Below are positions 35,514 to 43,724 of a stretch of 64,000 bases of DNA, piece after piece. The stretch comes from JBCCFW01 sp039029535 (GTDB lineage Bacteria; Acidobacteriota; JBCCFW01). Position 1 is the first letter of the stretch. Each line of letters starts with the position of its first letter. Below the pieces are notes generated by a model. That model was not told the DNA's origin. It searched no databases and saw nothing but the letters and a program-made list of their open reading frames with translations. The translations under genes were made by a program, and so were the position numbers. Where the stretch lies: assembly GCA_039029535.1 (NCBI GenBank), contig JBCCFW010000005.1, positions 1 to 64,000 on the forward strand, in the 5' to 3' direction.

Positions 35514-35837
35514 TCAGTCGGAGACGATCTTCTTCGGACCCTTGGTCAGCGAATCGCCGAAGGACTCGAGCGAGCCGTGCTTCTGCGCCCCGGGCTGGGC
35601 CGAGACGTTCTCGTACGACCCGTCGCTGCGCTTCTCGAGCCGGGCCATCCCCATGTTGCGAAGGGCGGCCGCGCCCTTCGGGAAGGCCAGGGCCGGCAAG
35701 GCGGGCAGACGCTCGAGCTCTCCCTCACAACGGGGACAGGTCACGTCGTCGCGCGCATCGACCGAGCGCATGAGCTCGAAGGGCTCCTCGCAGCTCGGAC
35801 AGCCCTCACCCGCGGTCTTGTAGACGTAAATCGGCAT
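35514..35837 (-). CDS. FmdB-type zinc-ribbon protein
   Basis: A 107-residue protein starting M-P-I-Y-V-Y-K-T-A-G, with zinc-ligand pairs C-P-S-C (near 13) and C-P-R-C (near 35) as in FmdB regulatory proteins. The C-terminal tail (F-G-D-S-L-T-K-G-P-K-K) is longer than usual. FmdB-family proteins are small putative regulators of unclear function. The stop is 27 bp before the NhaP start, so it may lead that transcription unit. Confidence 0.85.
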   Translation of the reverse strand: MPIYVYKTAGEGCPSCEEPFELMRSVDARDDVTCPRCEGELERLPALPALAFPKGAAALRNMGMARLEKRSDGSYENVSAQPGAQKHGSLESFGDSLTKGPKKIVSD

Positions 35838-35870
35838 CTCGCGTCACTCCGGGTCAGATCGTAGCGCCGT

Positions 35871-35901
35871 CGGCGAGACCCGCAAAGCCTGGGTCTCGCC
35901 G
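35871..35901. terminator. Strong hairpin, first of a doublet
   Basis: CGGCGAGACCC (35871-35881) and GGGTCTCGCCG (35891-35901) form a perfect 11-bp stem with a 9-base loop. It lies between the end of the secreted protein gene at 36010 and the FmdB gene. Confidence 0.55.
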
Positions 35902-35950
35902 AAAGTCGGCCCGAGCCGCCCGGAACACGTCTCCGACGTCCCGCTGGACG

Positions 35951-35988
35951 CCTCTCCCGGGGAGGCCGCGCCCTCGACCCGGGAGAGG
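35951..35988. terminator. Strong hairpin, second of a doublet
   Basis: CCTCTCCCGGG (35951-35961) and CCCGGGAGAGG (35978-35988) form a perfect 11-bp stem with a 16-base loop, 21 bp after the stop at 36010 reading leftward. It is the more likely terminator of the minus-strand secreted protein gene. Confidence 0.6.
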
Positions 35989-36009
35989 ATTCAGTCCGTA
36001 AATTCGACG

Positions 36010-37362
36010 TCAGGGGGACTGGCGTCGAGCGGACGAGCGGACGTCGGGCAGCTCGTAGAGCCGCGAGTCCAGAGCGGAGCGCCCGCCCTTGGCCGAGTGC
36101 GCCGCCCCCGAGCCGGCCGAGAGCGTGTCGCTGCCGGGAGCACCCCGCGTGAGGAGACCGCCGGCTCCCGGACCCGCCACGGGCGCGGTGAGCGAGCAGT
36201 CGATGTCGGTCACCGCGCCGCTGCCGTTGAGCCGGATCTCGACCATCCGGACACCCGTGCTCGGACACTCGACCCGCTGCCAGGAGTTGTCGTCGAGCTG
36301 CGGGATCTCGATCTCGCAGAGCTCGCTACCGTCGGCGTCGTAGGTCGCGACGAAGCTGCGCCGCTCGTCGCCGTCGAGGATGCCCACCGACCGGAAGTCG
36401 TGGTCCTCGTCGTAGACGATCTGGATGACCGAGCCCGAGCGCTCGTCGTCGGGGCGGCAGTCGGAGCCGAGCTCCTGGGTGATGAGGACCTGGCCACGCG
36501 GCATCGTGTTGGCCGTGCCGATGCCGGGGGTGCGGAGGTCGTCGTCCTCGCAGCTCGGGTTCTCCGAGTCGAAGAGGATGGCCGGGCCGGGGCTGCCGAA
36601 GACCGAGAACGGAGCGTTGGGGAAGACGACGTCGGCGAGACCACCGTCGTCGTCACCACCCTCGAAGCCGAAGGCGTCGCAGTCTCCGTCGCAGGACGCG
36701 CCCTCGGGAACTGCGGTCAGGCGGATGCGAACGCCGTTGGTGCGGTTCAGATCGAGGTGTGCTCCGTCGGCCGAGGACATCCGCCAGGCGTCGATGCCGG
36801 GTGGGATGATCTCGTAGCCCACGATGATCTCGTGCATGGCGGTCACGCCCGAGTAGGCCGAGCCGTCCGTGCAACAGGGTGCCCAACGATGGAGGGCGAG
36901 GTGGGTGACCGACGGGATGCCGAAGCTGGGCGCGTAGGTGTCACTGGTCGGATCGTCACCCGTGGCGAGGACGAGGGGCAGGTTGCTGTTGAGGCTCACC
37001 CGCGACGAAGCGGCGAAGGGACCACCACCACCGCTGCCGTCGAAGTCGCCGACGGCATCGTGGAGGAGGACGAGGTTCACCTCGCCGGTGCCGTCCTCAA
37101 CGAAGAAGAGCTGGGTGAGGTCGGCCTCCACCGTGGGGCCGAAGGGCGGCGCCGGACCGGTGTAGGAGGCGGTGGTCATCGAGTACGAGTAGTACGACGT
37201 GATGTTCGGAGCCGGCGTCTCGTAGGTCTGGATGCAGCCGAGGTAGACGAACGGTCGCTCGGGATCGCTCAGGTCTTCCTGCTCGACGTACCAGCTTCCG
37301 GCCTGGGCGGAGAGGTAGCAGCCGAGGAGGAGAACGAGCGGGAGCAGCAGGCGTCTCGACAT
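36010..37362 (-). CDS. Secreted protein of unknown function
   Basis: A 450-residue protein. The start at ATG 37362 gives a signal peptide (L-L-L-P-L-V-L-L-L-G-C-Y-L-S-A-Q-A). The mature chain is acidic, beta-rich and contains Cys groups (A-P-C-C-T-D and A-S-C-D-G-D-C-D) and Gly-rich loops. It has the look of a Planctomycete/Myxococcus exported protein with a choice-of-anchor style domain, but I recognise no family. It ends in a basic tail R-S-S-A-R-R-Q-S-P. It is divergent from the methyltransferase gene with 160 bp between; that gap holds no other feature I can see. Confidence 0.65.
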   Translation of the reverse strand: MSRRLLLPLVLLLGCYLSAQAGSWYVEQEDLSDPERPFVYLGCIQTYETPAPNITSYYSYSMTTASYTGPAPPFGPTVEADLTQLFFVEDGTGEVNLVLLHDAVGDFDGSGGGGPFAASSRVSLNSNLPLVLATGDDPTSDTYAPSFGIPSVTHLALHRWAPCCTDGSAYSGVTAMHEIIVGYEIIPPGIDAWRMSSADGAHLDLNRTNGVRIRLTAVPEGASCDGDCDAFGFEGGDDDGGLADVVFPNAPFSVFGSPGPAILFDSENPSCEDDDLRTPGIGTANTMPRGQVLITQELGSDCRPDDERSGSVIQIVYDEDHDFRSVGILDGDERRSFVATYDADGSELCEIEIPQLDDNSWQRVECPSTGVRMVEIRLNGSGAVTDIDCSLTAPVAGPGAGGLLTRGAPGSDTLSAGSGAAHSAKGGRSALDSRLYELPDVRSSARRQSP

Positions 37363-37522
37363 GGGGCGGTCTCCTGCGAAGGCCCACCGAGACCGGTGGC
37401 TCGCGATGATGACGATGCGTGTTCCAACGGGATCCAAGATGACGCCCTGAACAGGGGCGGGGCAAGGACGTCGCGCTAGGAGAGTCTCTCCGGTGTGACG
37501 AAGCCACCCCGAATGGGGTTGA

Positions 37523-38278
37523 ATGGGGTCGGAGGTTCGCGTGGCGAAGCAGATCTACGACCACATCGGTGACGGCTATGCCGGGCTCCGGAAGCCGGAC
37601 CCCCGCATCGCTGCCGCCCTCCTCGACGCCCTCGGCCCGGGTGAGAGCCTCGTGAACGTGGGGGCGGGCGCCGGCTCGTACGAGCCGACCGACCGACACG
37701 TGGTCGCCGTCGAGCCGTCCGGCACCATGGTCGCTCAGCGACGCGACGACGCAGCCCCGGCGGTGCGTGGCTTCGCTGGAGCGCTCCCCTTCCCCGACGA
37801 CAGCTTCGACGCAGCGCTGGCCATCCTCACGATCCACCACTGGCCGGATCCCGCCCTCGGCCTCCGCGAGATGGCTCGAGTCGCCCGGAATCGCGTGGTC
37901 GTGCTCACCTGGGATCCGGACGCGAGCTTCTGGCTCCACGAGTACTTCCCGGACATCCTCACGGTCGACCGTCGCATCATGCCGCCGCTGTCCGTCTATC
38001 GCGACGTGCTGCCGAGCGCGACGATGCGGCCGCTCCCCGTCCCGGCCGACTGCACCGACGGCTTCCTCGGCTGTCACTGGCGTCGACCGGAGGCCTATCT
38101 CGACGATCGCGTGCGATCGGGAATGTCGACGTTCGCCGTCATCGAGGGCGTCGACGAGGGCGTGGCGAAGCTGCGGTCCGACCTCGAGTCGGGTGCCTGG
38201 CAGGAGAAGCACGGCTCGTTGATGGAGCACGAGAGCATGGAGCTCGGCTACACGCTCGTGACGTCCGAGCTGGGCTGA
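37523..38278 (+). CDS. SAM-dependent methyltransferase (class I)
   Basis: A 251-residue protein with the Rossmann-type order of class I methyltransferases: L-V-N-V-G-A-G-A-G-S-Y (motif I, near 43), V-V-A-V-E-P-S (post I), G-A-L-P-F-P-D-D-S-F-D-A-A-L-A-I-L-T-I-H-H-W (motifs II/III) and R-V-A-R-N-R-V-V-V-L-T-W-D. This is the Methyltransf_11 (UbiE/BioC-like) type acting on small molecules; the substrate is unknown. The stop is one base before the start of the membrane protein gene at 38280, so the two are probably co-transcribed. Confidence 0.85.
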   Translation: MGSEVRVAKQIYDHIGDGYAGLRKPDPRIAAALLDALGPGESLVNVGAGAGSYEPTDRHVVAVEPSGTMVAQRRDDAAPAVRGFAGALPFPDDSFDAALAILTIHHWPDPALGLREMARVARNRVVVLTWDPDASFWLHEYFPDILTVDRRIMPPLSVYRDVLPSATMRPLPVPADCTDGFLGCHWRRPEAYLDDRVRSGMSTFAVIEGVDEGVAKLRSDLESGAWQEKHGSLMEHESMELGYTLVTSELG

Positions 38279-38279
38279 C

Positions 38280-39677
38280 GTGGCCGCCACCCCCGTCGAG
38301 CTCCCCGCCGATCGGCCCTACCCCGCGCGCGTGCTGCACGTCCTCGCGACGCGCGGCAGCTTGCTCGACACGGGGAAGGACCTCTGCGTCATCGAGTGGG
38401 CCGACGGGCAGGTCCAGCCCGTGCAACTGGACGCGGTCGCCCGCATCGACGCGGTCTGCGTCAAGCAAGGGGAGACGCTCGAAGGACCCGCGATCGTCGC
38501 GCTGGTCACGTGGTTGGAGGAGTCGGCTTCGAAGGAGCAGCTCGCTGCGCCAAAGAGCGAAGGCCCATCGGCCCTGGCGTACCTGTTCACGTTCGGTCTC
38601 GCGCTGGTCCTCGGCTGGACGATTCTCCGGGTCGTGCGAGATGCGGAGCTCTCGTCGAGCCTGTCCTCCCTGATCGTCCTGGGCGGCGGGCTGGCGTTGG
38701 CCTTCTTCCTCAGCTTCGTTCGGACGCGGCTCGGTCTGCTCGCCGGGGTCGTCTTCGGCCTCGCCGTGCTCGCGGCGGTGCGCTTCGACGGCGGGCCTCA
38801 GCCACCCGCCTCGTGGAGTGAGTGGTTGCACGCCCGGCTCGCTGAGCCACGGGAGGCCGAGACGGCAGCAGCACCAGCGAGCCAGCCCGTCGAGACCGAC
38901 GACACGAGCGACTCGACCACGTCCTCATCGACCACGCCGCAGCGTGCGACGATGCTGCTCGTGGGTGACGCGCCGACCGACACGACGGGCACCTGGACGC
39001 CCCGCACGCCGGCTGAGCGCTTGCTCGACCGCCACGCCTGGTCGGTGTACCTCTGCTTCCGCCAGCAGAGCGGTTGCCTCTGGCGCGACCCGGCCACTTC
39101 GAAGCTTGGGCGACGCGAGCGCGGACCCCACTGGAACGGTCTCCACGGCCAGATGCGCGCTCTCCGCGAGGCCTTCCCAGGTCTCCTCACCGACGCACGC
39201 TGGGAGGCTCAGCTCGCCCGCTGGGCCGCGTCGTCCGGGCACGAGCTCCGGAGCGAAGAGTTCCGCTGCGACCCGTTCACCCTGGAGGCGAACTGCAGCC
39301 CCATCGAAGACGCTGCCCGAGCCATCGTCACCGATCCGTCCGCCTGGCTGACGGATCTCGCCAGTCAGTCCGGCCACCCGGGAAGCGGCGACGCGCTGCG
39401 GAGGTTGCTCCGGGACCGAGTCGAGCTCGCTGCCCGGTGCATGCAGCTCGGCGTGCAGTCCAGCGACACGGAGCTGATGTCCTGGACCAACGGACGCGCC
39501 GTCGATTTCGACAACGCCTTTCCCGGCGAGGGATTGGGAGAGATCTACCTCAGCCGCGGCGACTCGCTCGCGAAGGAATTCCGATCCAATCCAAGCTCGC
39601 CCCTGCTCCGGGATCTCGCCACGGCCTGCCGGTCGTTTGAGCAGCAGTCGCTGTTGCCGCTGCCGGAGTCGAGATAG
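38280..39677 (+). CDS. Membrane protein with large soluble C-terminal domain, unknown
   Basis: A 465-residue protein starting at GTG 38280. Residues 1-90 are soluble, with V-I-E-W-A-D-G-Q and A-R-I-D-A-V-C-V beta strands. Three hydrophobic segments follow near 100-165. A Ser/Thr-rich linker (T-S-S-S-T-T) around 205-215 leads to a 240-residue helical domain with W-S-V-Y-L-C-F-R-Q-Q-S-G-C-L-W-R. No family recognised. It converges on the end of the 14-gene zinc-ribbon array with 8 bp between stops, which may be chance. Confidence 0.6.
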   Translation: MAATPVELPADRPYPARVLHVLATRGSLLDTGKDLCVIEWADGQVQPVQLDAVARIDAVCVKQGETLEGPAIVALVTWLEESASKEQLAAPKSEGPSALAYLFTFGLALVLGWTILRVVRDAELSSSLSSLIVLGGGLALAFFLSFVRTRLGLLAGVVFGLAVLAAVRFDGGPQPPASWSEWLHARLAEPREAETAAAPASQPVETDDTSDSTTSSSTTPQRATMLLVGDAPTDTTGTWTPRTPAERLLDRHAWSVYLCFRQQSGCLWRDPATSKLGRRERGPHWNGLHGQMRALREAFPGLLTDARWEAQLARWAASSGHELRSEEFRCDPFTLEANCSPIEDAARAIVTDPSAWLTDLASQSGHPGSGDALRRLLRDRVELAARCMQLGVQSSDTELMSWTNGRAVDFDNAFPGEGLGEIYLSRGDSLAKEFRSNPSSPLLRDLATACRSFEQQSLLPLPESR

Positions 39678-39685
39678 CCGGCGGC

Positions 39686-40483
39686 TCAGTGCAGGCGCTG
39701 GGCAATCAGGCGGGCTTCTGCATAGCGCTCGGGAGGCCAGAGCAACTCGGCACGAGCCCGGTAGCCGATGTCGGTGGCACGCTCGTACCAGCCATCGTCG
39801 GCGTGGGCCAGGTCGACCAACTGGCCCTGCTCGTCGTGAAAGGTGACGTGGAGGCTGAGGTTGCCAGACGTCCCTTCCGTCTCGAGGACAGTGCCCACGA
39901 CGATCGCCTCCACCGGCACGCCATCGACTTCTCGGAAGCGGAGCTGTTGCTCGCCGGCGATCGGCTCATGGACCGGACCGTGTCGTTCGTACTCGTCGGG
40001 ACCACACTTCGTGACTTGAAAGAGAGCCATCGACCAGTAGGGCTGCGAGCTCTCACAGCGCTGCACCGTGCGGAACGGCGTGCGTTCACCAGGACTCAAG
40101 CTGCTCATGATCGGCACGCCTCCCAGGGAATCGACCAGCCTGCCCTCCGCGTCGAGGAGCGTAACGTTGAGAGCGATGTACGTCAGTGCTCGATCGGTCG
40201 TGTTCTCGACCCAACCGGTGACCACGACTCGGGGATGCTCCCCAAAGGTGCTCAGCTCGACCCGACTCTCGACGACCCGGAGACCCTCGGGAGGAGACAT
40301 GAGAATCCCCCCGCCCTTGAACACGAGAGGAAACAGCACCGTGGGAACCAACATCATCGCGCCGAGCACCGACATGAGCCAGGTGTTGGCCCACTCGTGA
40401 CCACAGTGAGGACACTTCGACCAGCGACCGGGCCGTGGCGACAAGCACCGACCGCAGGGATGCGTGGCAACCTCACTCATCAA
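39686..40483 (-). CDS. Type E protein, unit 3: zinc ribbon, membrane helix, two FxLYD-like domains
   Basis: A 265-residue protein, last of the array. An N-terminal zinc ribbon (C-G-R-C and C-P-H-C-G, with W-S-K between) precedes one membrane helix at about 38-58. Two beta-sandwich domains follow. The first has L-R-V-V-E-S-R-V-E-L, V-V-V-T-G-W-V-E-N-T, N-V-T-L-L-D-A-E-G-R-L-V-D-S-L and P-G-E-R-T-P-F-R. The second has V-G-T-V-L-E-T-E-G and E-L-L-W-P-P-E-R-Y-A-E-A. It closely matches E2 and, for the first domain only, E1. The start is ATG 40483, overlapping the D3 stop. Fold and topology are clear; function is unknown. Confidence 0.8.
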   Translation of the reverse strand: MMSEVATHPCGRCLSPRPGRWSKCPHCGHEWANTWLMSVLGAMMLVPTVLFPLVFKGGGILMSPPEGLRVVESRVELSTFGEHPRVVVTGWVENTTDRALTYIALNVTLLDAEGRLVDSLGGVPIMSSLSPGERTPFRTVQRCESSQPYWSMALFQVTKCGPDEYERHGPVHEPIAGEQQLRFREVDGVPVEAIVVGTVLETEGTSGNLSLHVTFHDEQGQLVDLAHADDGWYERATDIGYRARAELLWPPERYAEARLIAQRLH

Positions 40484-40923
40484 CGTCCTCCGAGAGCGAT
40501 CAGCTCGTGCCGCACGTGGTGCCGGGCCTCCCGAAAGGCCGGCATGACGACCCGGAAGCTGATCTGGTCAGCCCCAGCGTGATTCAACCAGAGCTGCTGT
40601 CGAGACACGTCGACCAGTCGATCCGTCTCGTCGTAGAGGCGAAGCTCGAGATTCACGAACTGGGCACGCCGCCAGCCTCGTTGCTCGATGAGACCGACCA
40701 CGTGGTGCAGGAGACGCTCGCCCTCCGGCACGCGTGTCAGCCGCGTCACCACGGCGGTGTTGCTGAGTGTCAGGTTCTTGGGCGACACGTAGCTGCCGAA
40801 TCGCTCGGACATCCTGTGGCCCGCGTACCCACCGACGGCGAGCACGAGAAGGCAGCCCAGCGTCACGCCCAGCCGCCACCAGAGCGGTAGCTGGCTCCAC
40901 GTCGTCTCGGACGAGCTGCTCAT
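40480..40923 (-). CDS. Type D protein, unit 3: membrane helix and FxLYD-like domain, zinc ribbon lost
   Basis: A 147-residue protein. It starts directly with a short polar stretch and a membrane helix (L-G-C-L-L-V-L-A-V-G-G-Y-A); the N-terminal ribbon seen in D1 and D2 is absent. The outer domain has H-H-V-V-G-L-I-E-Q-R-G-W-R, L-E-L-R-L-Y-D-E-T-D-R-L-V-D-V-S, M-P-A-F and H-V-R-H-E-L, the signature shared by all three D-type proteins. Coupled by ATGA to C3 and E3. The loss of the cytoplasmic ribbon suggests that this module can work without it or is decaying. Confidence 0.78.
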   Translation of the reverse strand: MSSSSETTWSQLPLWWRLGVTLGCLLVLAVGGYAGHRMSERFGSYVSPKNLTLSNTAVVTRLTRVPEGERLLHHVVGLIEQRGWRRAQFVNLELRLYDETDRLVDVSRQQLWLNHAGADQISFRVVMPAFREARHHVRHELIALGGR

Positions 40924-41390
40924 CGTCCCCCCGCGATCCGGACGTCATGACTCGCGTAGGCCTGCTCGGCCCAGAGTGCATCGGCCTTGATGCTGAACTC
41001 GGTCTCGCCCTGAGAGTGAACCCGACGTGCGCTGCCGTGAAGGACGTCTAGAAGGTCGCCATTGGCGTCGTCGATGCGCACTTCGAGGCCGCAGTGGTAG
41101 AGGGACTGCGCACCGTCGTTGCGGATCCGTCCAGTGACGACGACCTGGGCGCAGCTATCGGCGCCGGGGATGATGCGCAGGCTCGACTCGACGATCCGGA
41201 GATGCTCGACCTCGGGTCGCGATCCCGACTCGACGAGAGCTGGGTACTCATCGAGCCTTCCGTACAGCCACCCGCACGCAAAGACGCCGATCAGGAGCAC
41301 GAGCCCCGCCACGATCCAGGACACCTTCATCCAGGGATTCGACACTCTCCCAGGACTCTCAGGCAGCCCCTCTCGATGCTCCTCGGTCAT
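40920..41390 (-). CDS. Type C protein, unit 3: membrane helix and FxLYD-like domain, no ribbon
   Basis: A 156-residue protein starting at ATG 41390, which overlaps the B3 stop. A polar cytoplasmic stretch precedes a membrane helix (V-A-G-L-V-L-L-I-G-V-F-A-C-G-W-L-Y). The outer domain reads L-R-I-V-E-S-S-L, V-V-V-T-G-R-I-R-N-D, H-C-G-L-E-V-R-I-D-D-A-N-G-D-L-L-D-V and G-E-T-E-F. C-type proteins occur only in units 2 and 3 and never have zinc-ligand cysteines. Function unknown. Confidence 0.78.
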   Translation of the reverse strand: MTEEHREGLPESPGRVSNPWMKVSWIVAGLVLLIGVFACGWLYGRLDEYPALVESGSRPEVEHLRIVESSLRIIPGADSCAQVVVTGRIRNDGAQSLYHCGLEVRIDDANGDLLDVLHGSARRVHSQGETEFSIKADALWAEQAYASHDVRIAGGR

Positions 41391-41860
41391 GACATCTCCC
41401 TCGCTCGCAGGACGTGGCCCTGAACGCTCAGTGGACCGGTCTCCTGAGTGACGGCCGGACCCTCGATCCGGAAGGACACGCGCGTTCCTCTCGGCACCGC
41501 CGCGAACAACCTGGTGGTGCAGCCAAAGCTGTCGACGAAGCGACCCTCGGCGTCGACGATGCGGAGGTCGAGCTGGACGTCGTGCACGCCCACGTCGTCG
41601 TCGTTGCGGAGGTAGCCGAGGACGATGAAGTGGGGATGCCCTTGCCGAGTCGTCTCGACGAGTCGGAGCTCTTCCAGGTGCAGTGAGTCTGGCGGGGTCT
41701 CGGCGTTGGTCATCGAGAGATTGAAGTACAGCCCGATCACGAAGAGCGCGACGAGGACCCACTGCAGGCGATCGATGGCCCGAGGAAGATTGCCGAAGCA
41801 CCGTGCGCAGGTGCCGGCCTTCTCGTGAACCGGCTCACGACAGTGAGGACAGGTCGTCAT
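41387..41860 (-). CDS. Type B protein, unit 3: zinc ribbon, membrane helix, FxLYD-like domain
   Basis: A 157-residue protein. ATG 41860 is chosen because it overlaps the A3 stop and gives the same M-x-x-C-P-H-C-R-E start as B1. The ribbon is C-P-H-C and C-A-R-C. A membrane helix (V-L-V-A-L-F-V-I-G-L-Y-F-N) follows near 38-52. The outer domain has L-E-E-L-R-L-V-E-T, V-L-G-Y-L-R-N-D, L-R-I-V-D-A-E-G-R-F-V-D-S-F and S-F-R-I-E-G-P-A, then G-P-L-S-V-Q-G-H-V-L-R-A-R. Translationally coupled on both sides. Confidence 0.8.
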   Translation of the reverse strand: MTTCPHCREPVHEKAGTCARCFGNLPRAIDRLQWVLVALFVIGLYFNLSMTNAETPPDSLHLEELRLVETTRQGHPHFIVLGYLRNDDDVGVHDVQLDLRIVDAEGRFVDSFGCTTRLFAAVPRGTRVSFRIEGPAVTQETGPLSVQGHVLRAREMS

Positions 41861-42387
41861 CGCCGGACCTTCCCCATCAACTCGAGCTTCATGGAGTCGC
41901 ACTCCCAGTCCCGCCCCTCGAGCTCGACGCGAAAGACGTCTTCGCCACCCTCGGGCAAGACCCCGAGCCAGGCGCGGGAGACCACGGCCGGCTCCTGACC
42001 CTCGACCTCGCAGGTCGCCCTGACCGCACCCCAGGCTTCGCTCTCGCTGTCGTTGCGCCAGCGCCCGAAGCCGATGAAGGCCGGTCCGAAGTCGGGGTTG
42101 TCGACGGCTCCGACGTTCTGCTCGAGGAGCGCGACGCCAGGAGGGTTGACGTTCTCGGGAGGCTCCGAGCTGCGCGGATAGAGGAGCCTCTCACCCTCGC
42201 GAAAAACGATCGTGCCGAAGAAACCGCCCATGAACCCGACACCGAGCAAGATCGACAACGGTACCAGCCAGAGCCAGCGGTGCCGGGCGTCCTGCGCGTT
42301 GCGGCAGTGCGGGCAACGCGTGGCCTCGGCGTGGATCGGCTCTTCGCAGTGACGGCAGCGCGCGGCCGCCTGCTCTCCCTCGGTCAT
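41857..42387 (-). CDS. Type A protein, unit 3: zinc ribbon, membrane helix, beta domain
   Basis: A 176-residue protein opening unit 3. The start at ATG 42387 gives M-T-E-G-E-Q, matching M-S-E-G-E in A1. The ribbon is C-R-H-C-E-E-P-I-H-A-E-A-T-R-C-P-H-C. A membrane helix lies near 38-62. The outer domain carries the A-type signature V-N-P-P-G-V-A-L-L-E-Q-N-V-G, G-F-G-R-W-R-N-D, A-W-L-G-V-L-P-E-G-G-E-D-V-F-R and C-D-S-M-K-L-E-L. It is separated from E2 by 40 bp, where a promoter or processing site could lie. Confidence 0.8.
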   Translation of the reverse strand: MTEGEQAAARCRHCEEPIHAEATRCPHCRNAQDARHRWLWLVPLSILLGVGFMGGFFGTIVFREGERLLYPRSSEPPENVNPPGVALLEQNVGAVDNPDFGPAFIGFGRWRNDSESEAWGAVRATCEVEGQEPAVVSRAWLGVLPEGGEDVFRVELEGRDWECDSMKLELMGKVRR

Positions 42388-42427
42388 TCTCCGGCCCTCC
42401 GACCACGAATGATGAGCAACAGGCCAC

Positions 42428-43207
42428 TCACCATCCGCTCGCGTTCCAGCCAACCACCGTGGCGCGGGCGTAGCGCTCCGAAGGCCACAAGAGCTCGGCG
42501 CTCGCCTGATAGCCCCGCGACTTGCCAGGGCCGATGGGTGGTCCGTCACTCTCCGACACCACGTCGAGGAGCTGGCCCTCGGCATCGAAGAAGCCGATGC
42601 GAAGGTGCCGAATCTGATCCGACTGGCCTTCGTTGCGCACGAGGCCCACCGCCACGACCTCGACTGGAGCCCCCTCTTCCTCCCGGATCCGCATCTCTTC
42701 CCGCTCGGTGATGGGTTGCGCGGAACCGCCCCCGGCCTTCCGACCCCTCACGACCACGGCCTCGTGACGCGTCCAGCTTCGAGTCGCCTCCGGGCGCGGC
42801 TCCACGATCCGAAACGGCGTTCGTTCCCCAGGCGCCACCGACTCGAGACCACGGTGATGGAGCGAGTCCACGAGCCTCCCCTGGTCGTCGAAGAGCGAGA
42901 CGACGACTTCGAGGTCTTCGAGCGCCCGGTCACTTCCATTCGCGATCCAGCCCAGCGCCACGACCCGGATCCCATCGTCACGTCGACTCAGCTCGACGGA
43001 GGCATCGACGACCCGCACGTCCTCGGGCCCCGTCACCACCGCGCGGAACAAGAGCGCTCCCCGATTGAGCAACAGCAAGAGAGCCGTTGCGATCAGCAGG
43101 CTCCAAGCCGAGCTCCCGACAAGACCGCGATGACCGCAGCTCGGGCACGACCCCCAACCTCCCGGTCGTGTCTCCCGACACTCACGGCAACGACGCTCAC
43201 CAGTCAT
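42428..43207 (-). CDS. Type E protein, unit 2: zinc ribbon, membrane helix, two FxLYD-like domains
   Basis: A 259-residue protein. ATG 43207 overlaps the D2 stop by 11 bp and begins the ribbon C-R-E-C and C-P-S-C-G. One membrane helix (L-L-I-A-T-A-L-L-L-L-L-N) is followed by domain 1 (V-R-V-V-D-A-S-V-E-L, V-S-L-F-D-D-Q-G-R-L-V-D-S-L, P-G-E-R-T-P-F-R) and domain 2 (V-E-V-V-A-V-G-L-V-R-N-E-G, F-F-D-A-E-G-Q-L-L-D-V-V, E-L-L-W-P-S-E-R-Y-A-R-A). It closely parallels E3 in order and length, showing that units 2 and 3 are the most recent copies or the best conserved. Confidence 0.8.
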   Translation of the reverse strand: MTGERRCRECRETRPGGWGSCPSCGHRGLVGSSAWSLLIATALLLLLNRGALLFRAVVTGPEDVRVVDASVELSRRDDGIRVVALGWIANGSDRALEDLEVVVSLFDDQGRLVDSLHHRGLESVAPGERTPFRIVEPRPEATRSWTRHEAVVVRGRKAGGGSAQPITEREEMRIREEEGAPVEVVAVGLVRNEGQSDQIRHLRIGFFDAEGQLLDVVSESDGPPIGPGKSRGYQASAELLWPSERYARATVVGWNASGW

Positions 43208-43724
43208 CGTCGGCCCCCCCGGCGAGAACGACCAGCTCGTGGCGGACGTGAGGTGGAGACTCGACGAACGCGGGCATGAGGTCCCGGATGCCAGCCGAGT
43301 CTCGCGGCGGCACGCACACGGACAGCTCCTTCCGCGAGACGTCCAGGAGGCGGCCGTCGGCACCGAAGAGCCGGAGCTCCAGCTCGAGCCTCCGAAGATG
43401 ACGCCTCGTGCGGTTCTCGACCAGGCCGGCCACGTGGTGGAGGCGGGTCCCCTTCTCGTCCTCTTGCGTCACCACCGAGCTGGTGACGATCACGAGCTCG
43501 TCCGTGGGCAGGTCGTGACCGAGCCATTGGGCCAGCAGCCTGCCGGCGAAGAAGCCCACGACCAGGACGAGCAGCACGGGCAACACGAAGAGTCGAAATC
43601 TCGGAAACCGCCAGCTCGCACCGCAGTGATGACAGCGAACGGCCTTGAACCGGACGCTCTCGCCACATTGGATGCAAGGCATCTGCTCGGGCATGGCCGT
43701 CTCGGAGCTCACGTCGCTCACCAT
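43197..43724 (-). CDS. Type D protein, unit 2: zinc ribbon, membrane helix, FxLYD-like domain
   Basis: A 175-residue protein. I use ATG 43724, which overlaps the C2 stop by 7 bp; an upstream in-frame ATG would give an extra arginine-rich segment. The ribbon is C-I-Q-C-G-E and C-H-H-C-G. The membrane helix is L-F-V-L-P-V-L-L-V-L-V-V-G-F-F-A-G. The outer domain has H-H-V-A-G-L-V-E-N-R, L-E-L-R-L-F-G-A-D-G-R-L-L-D-V-S, M-P-A-F-V-E and H-V-R-H-E-L, the D signature. Function unknown; likely a partner of the other products of unit 2. Confidence 0.8.
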   Translation of the reverse strand: MVSDVSSETAMPEQMPCIQCGESVRFKAVRCHHCGASWRFPRFRLFVLPVLLVLVVGFFAGRLLAQWLGHDLPTDELVIVTSSVVTQEDEKGTRLHHVAGLVENRTRRHLRRLELELRLFGADGRLLDVSRKELSVCVPPRDSAGIRDLMPAFVESPPHVRHELVVLAGGADDDW

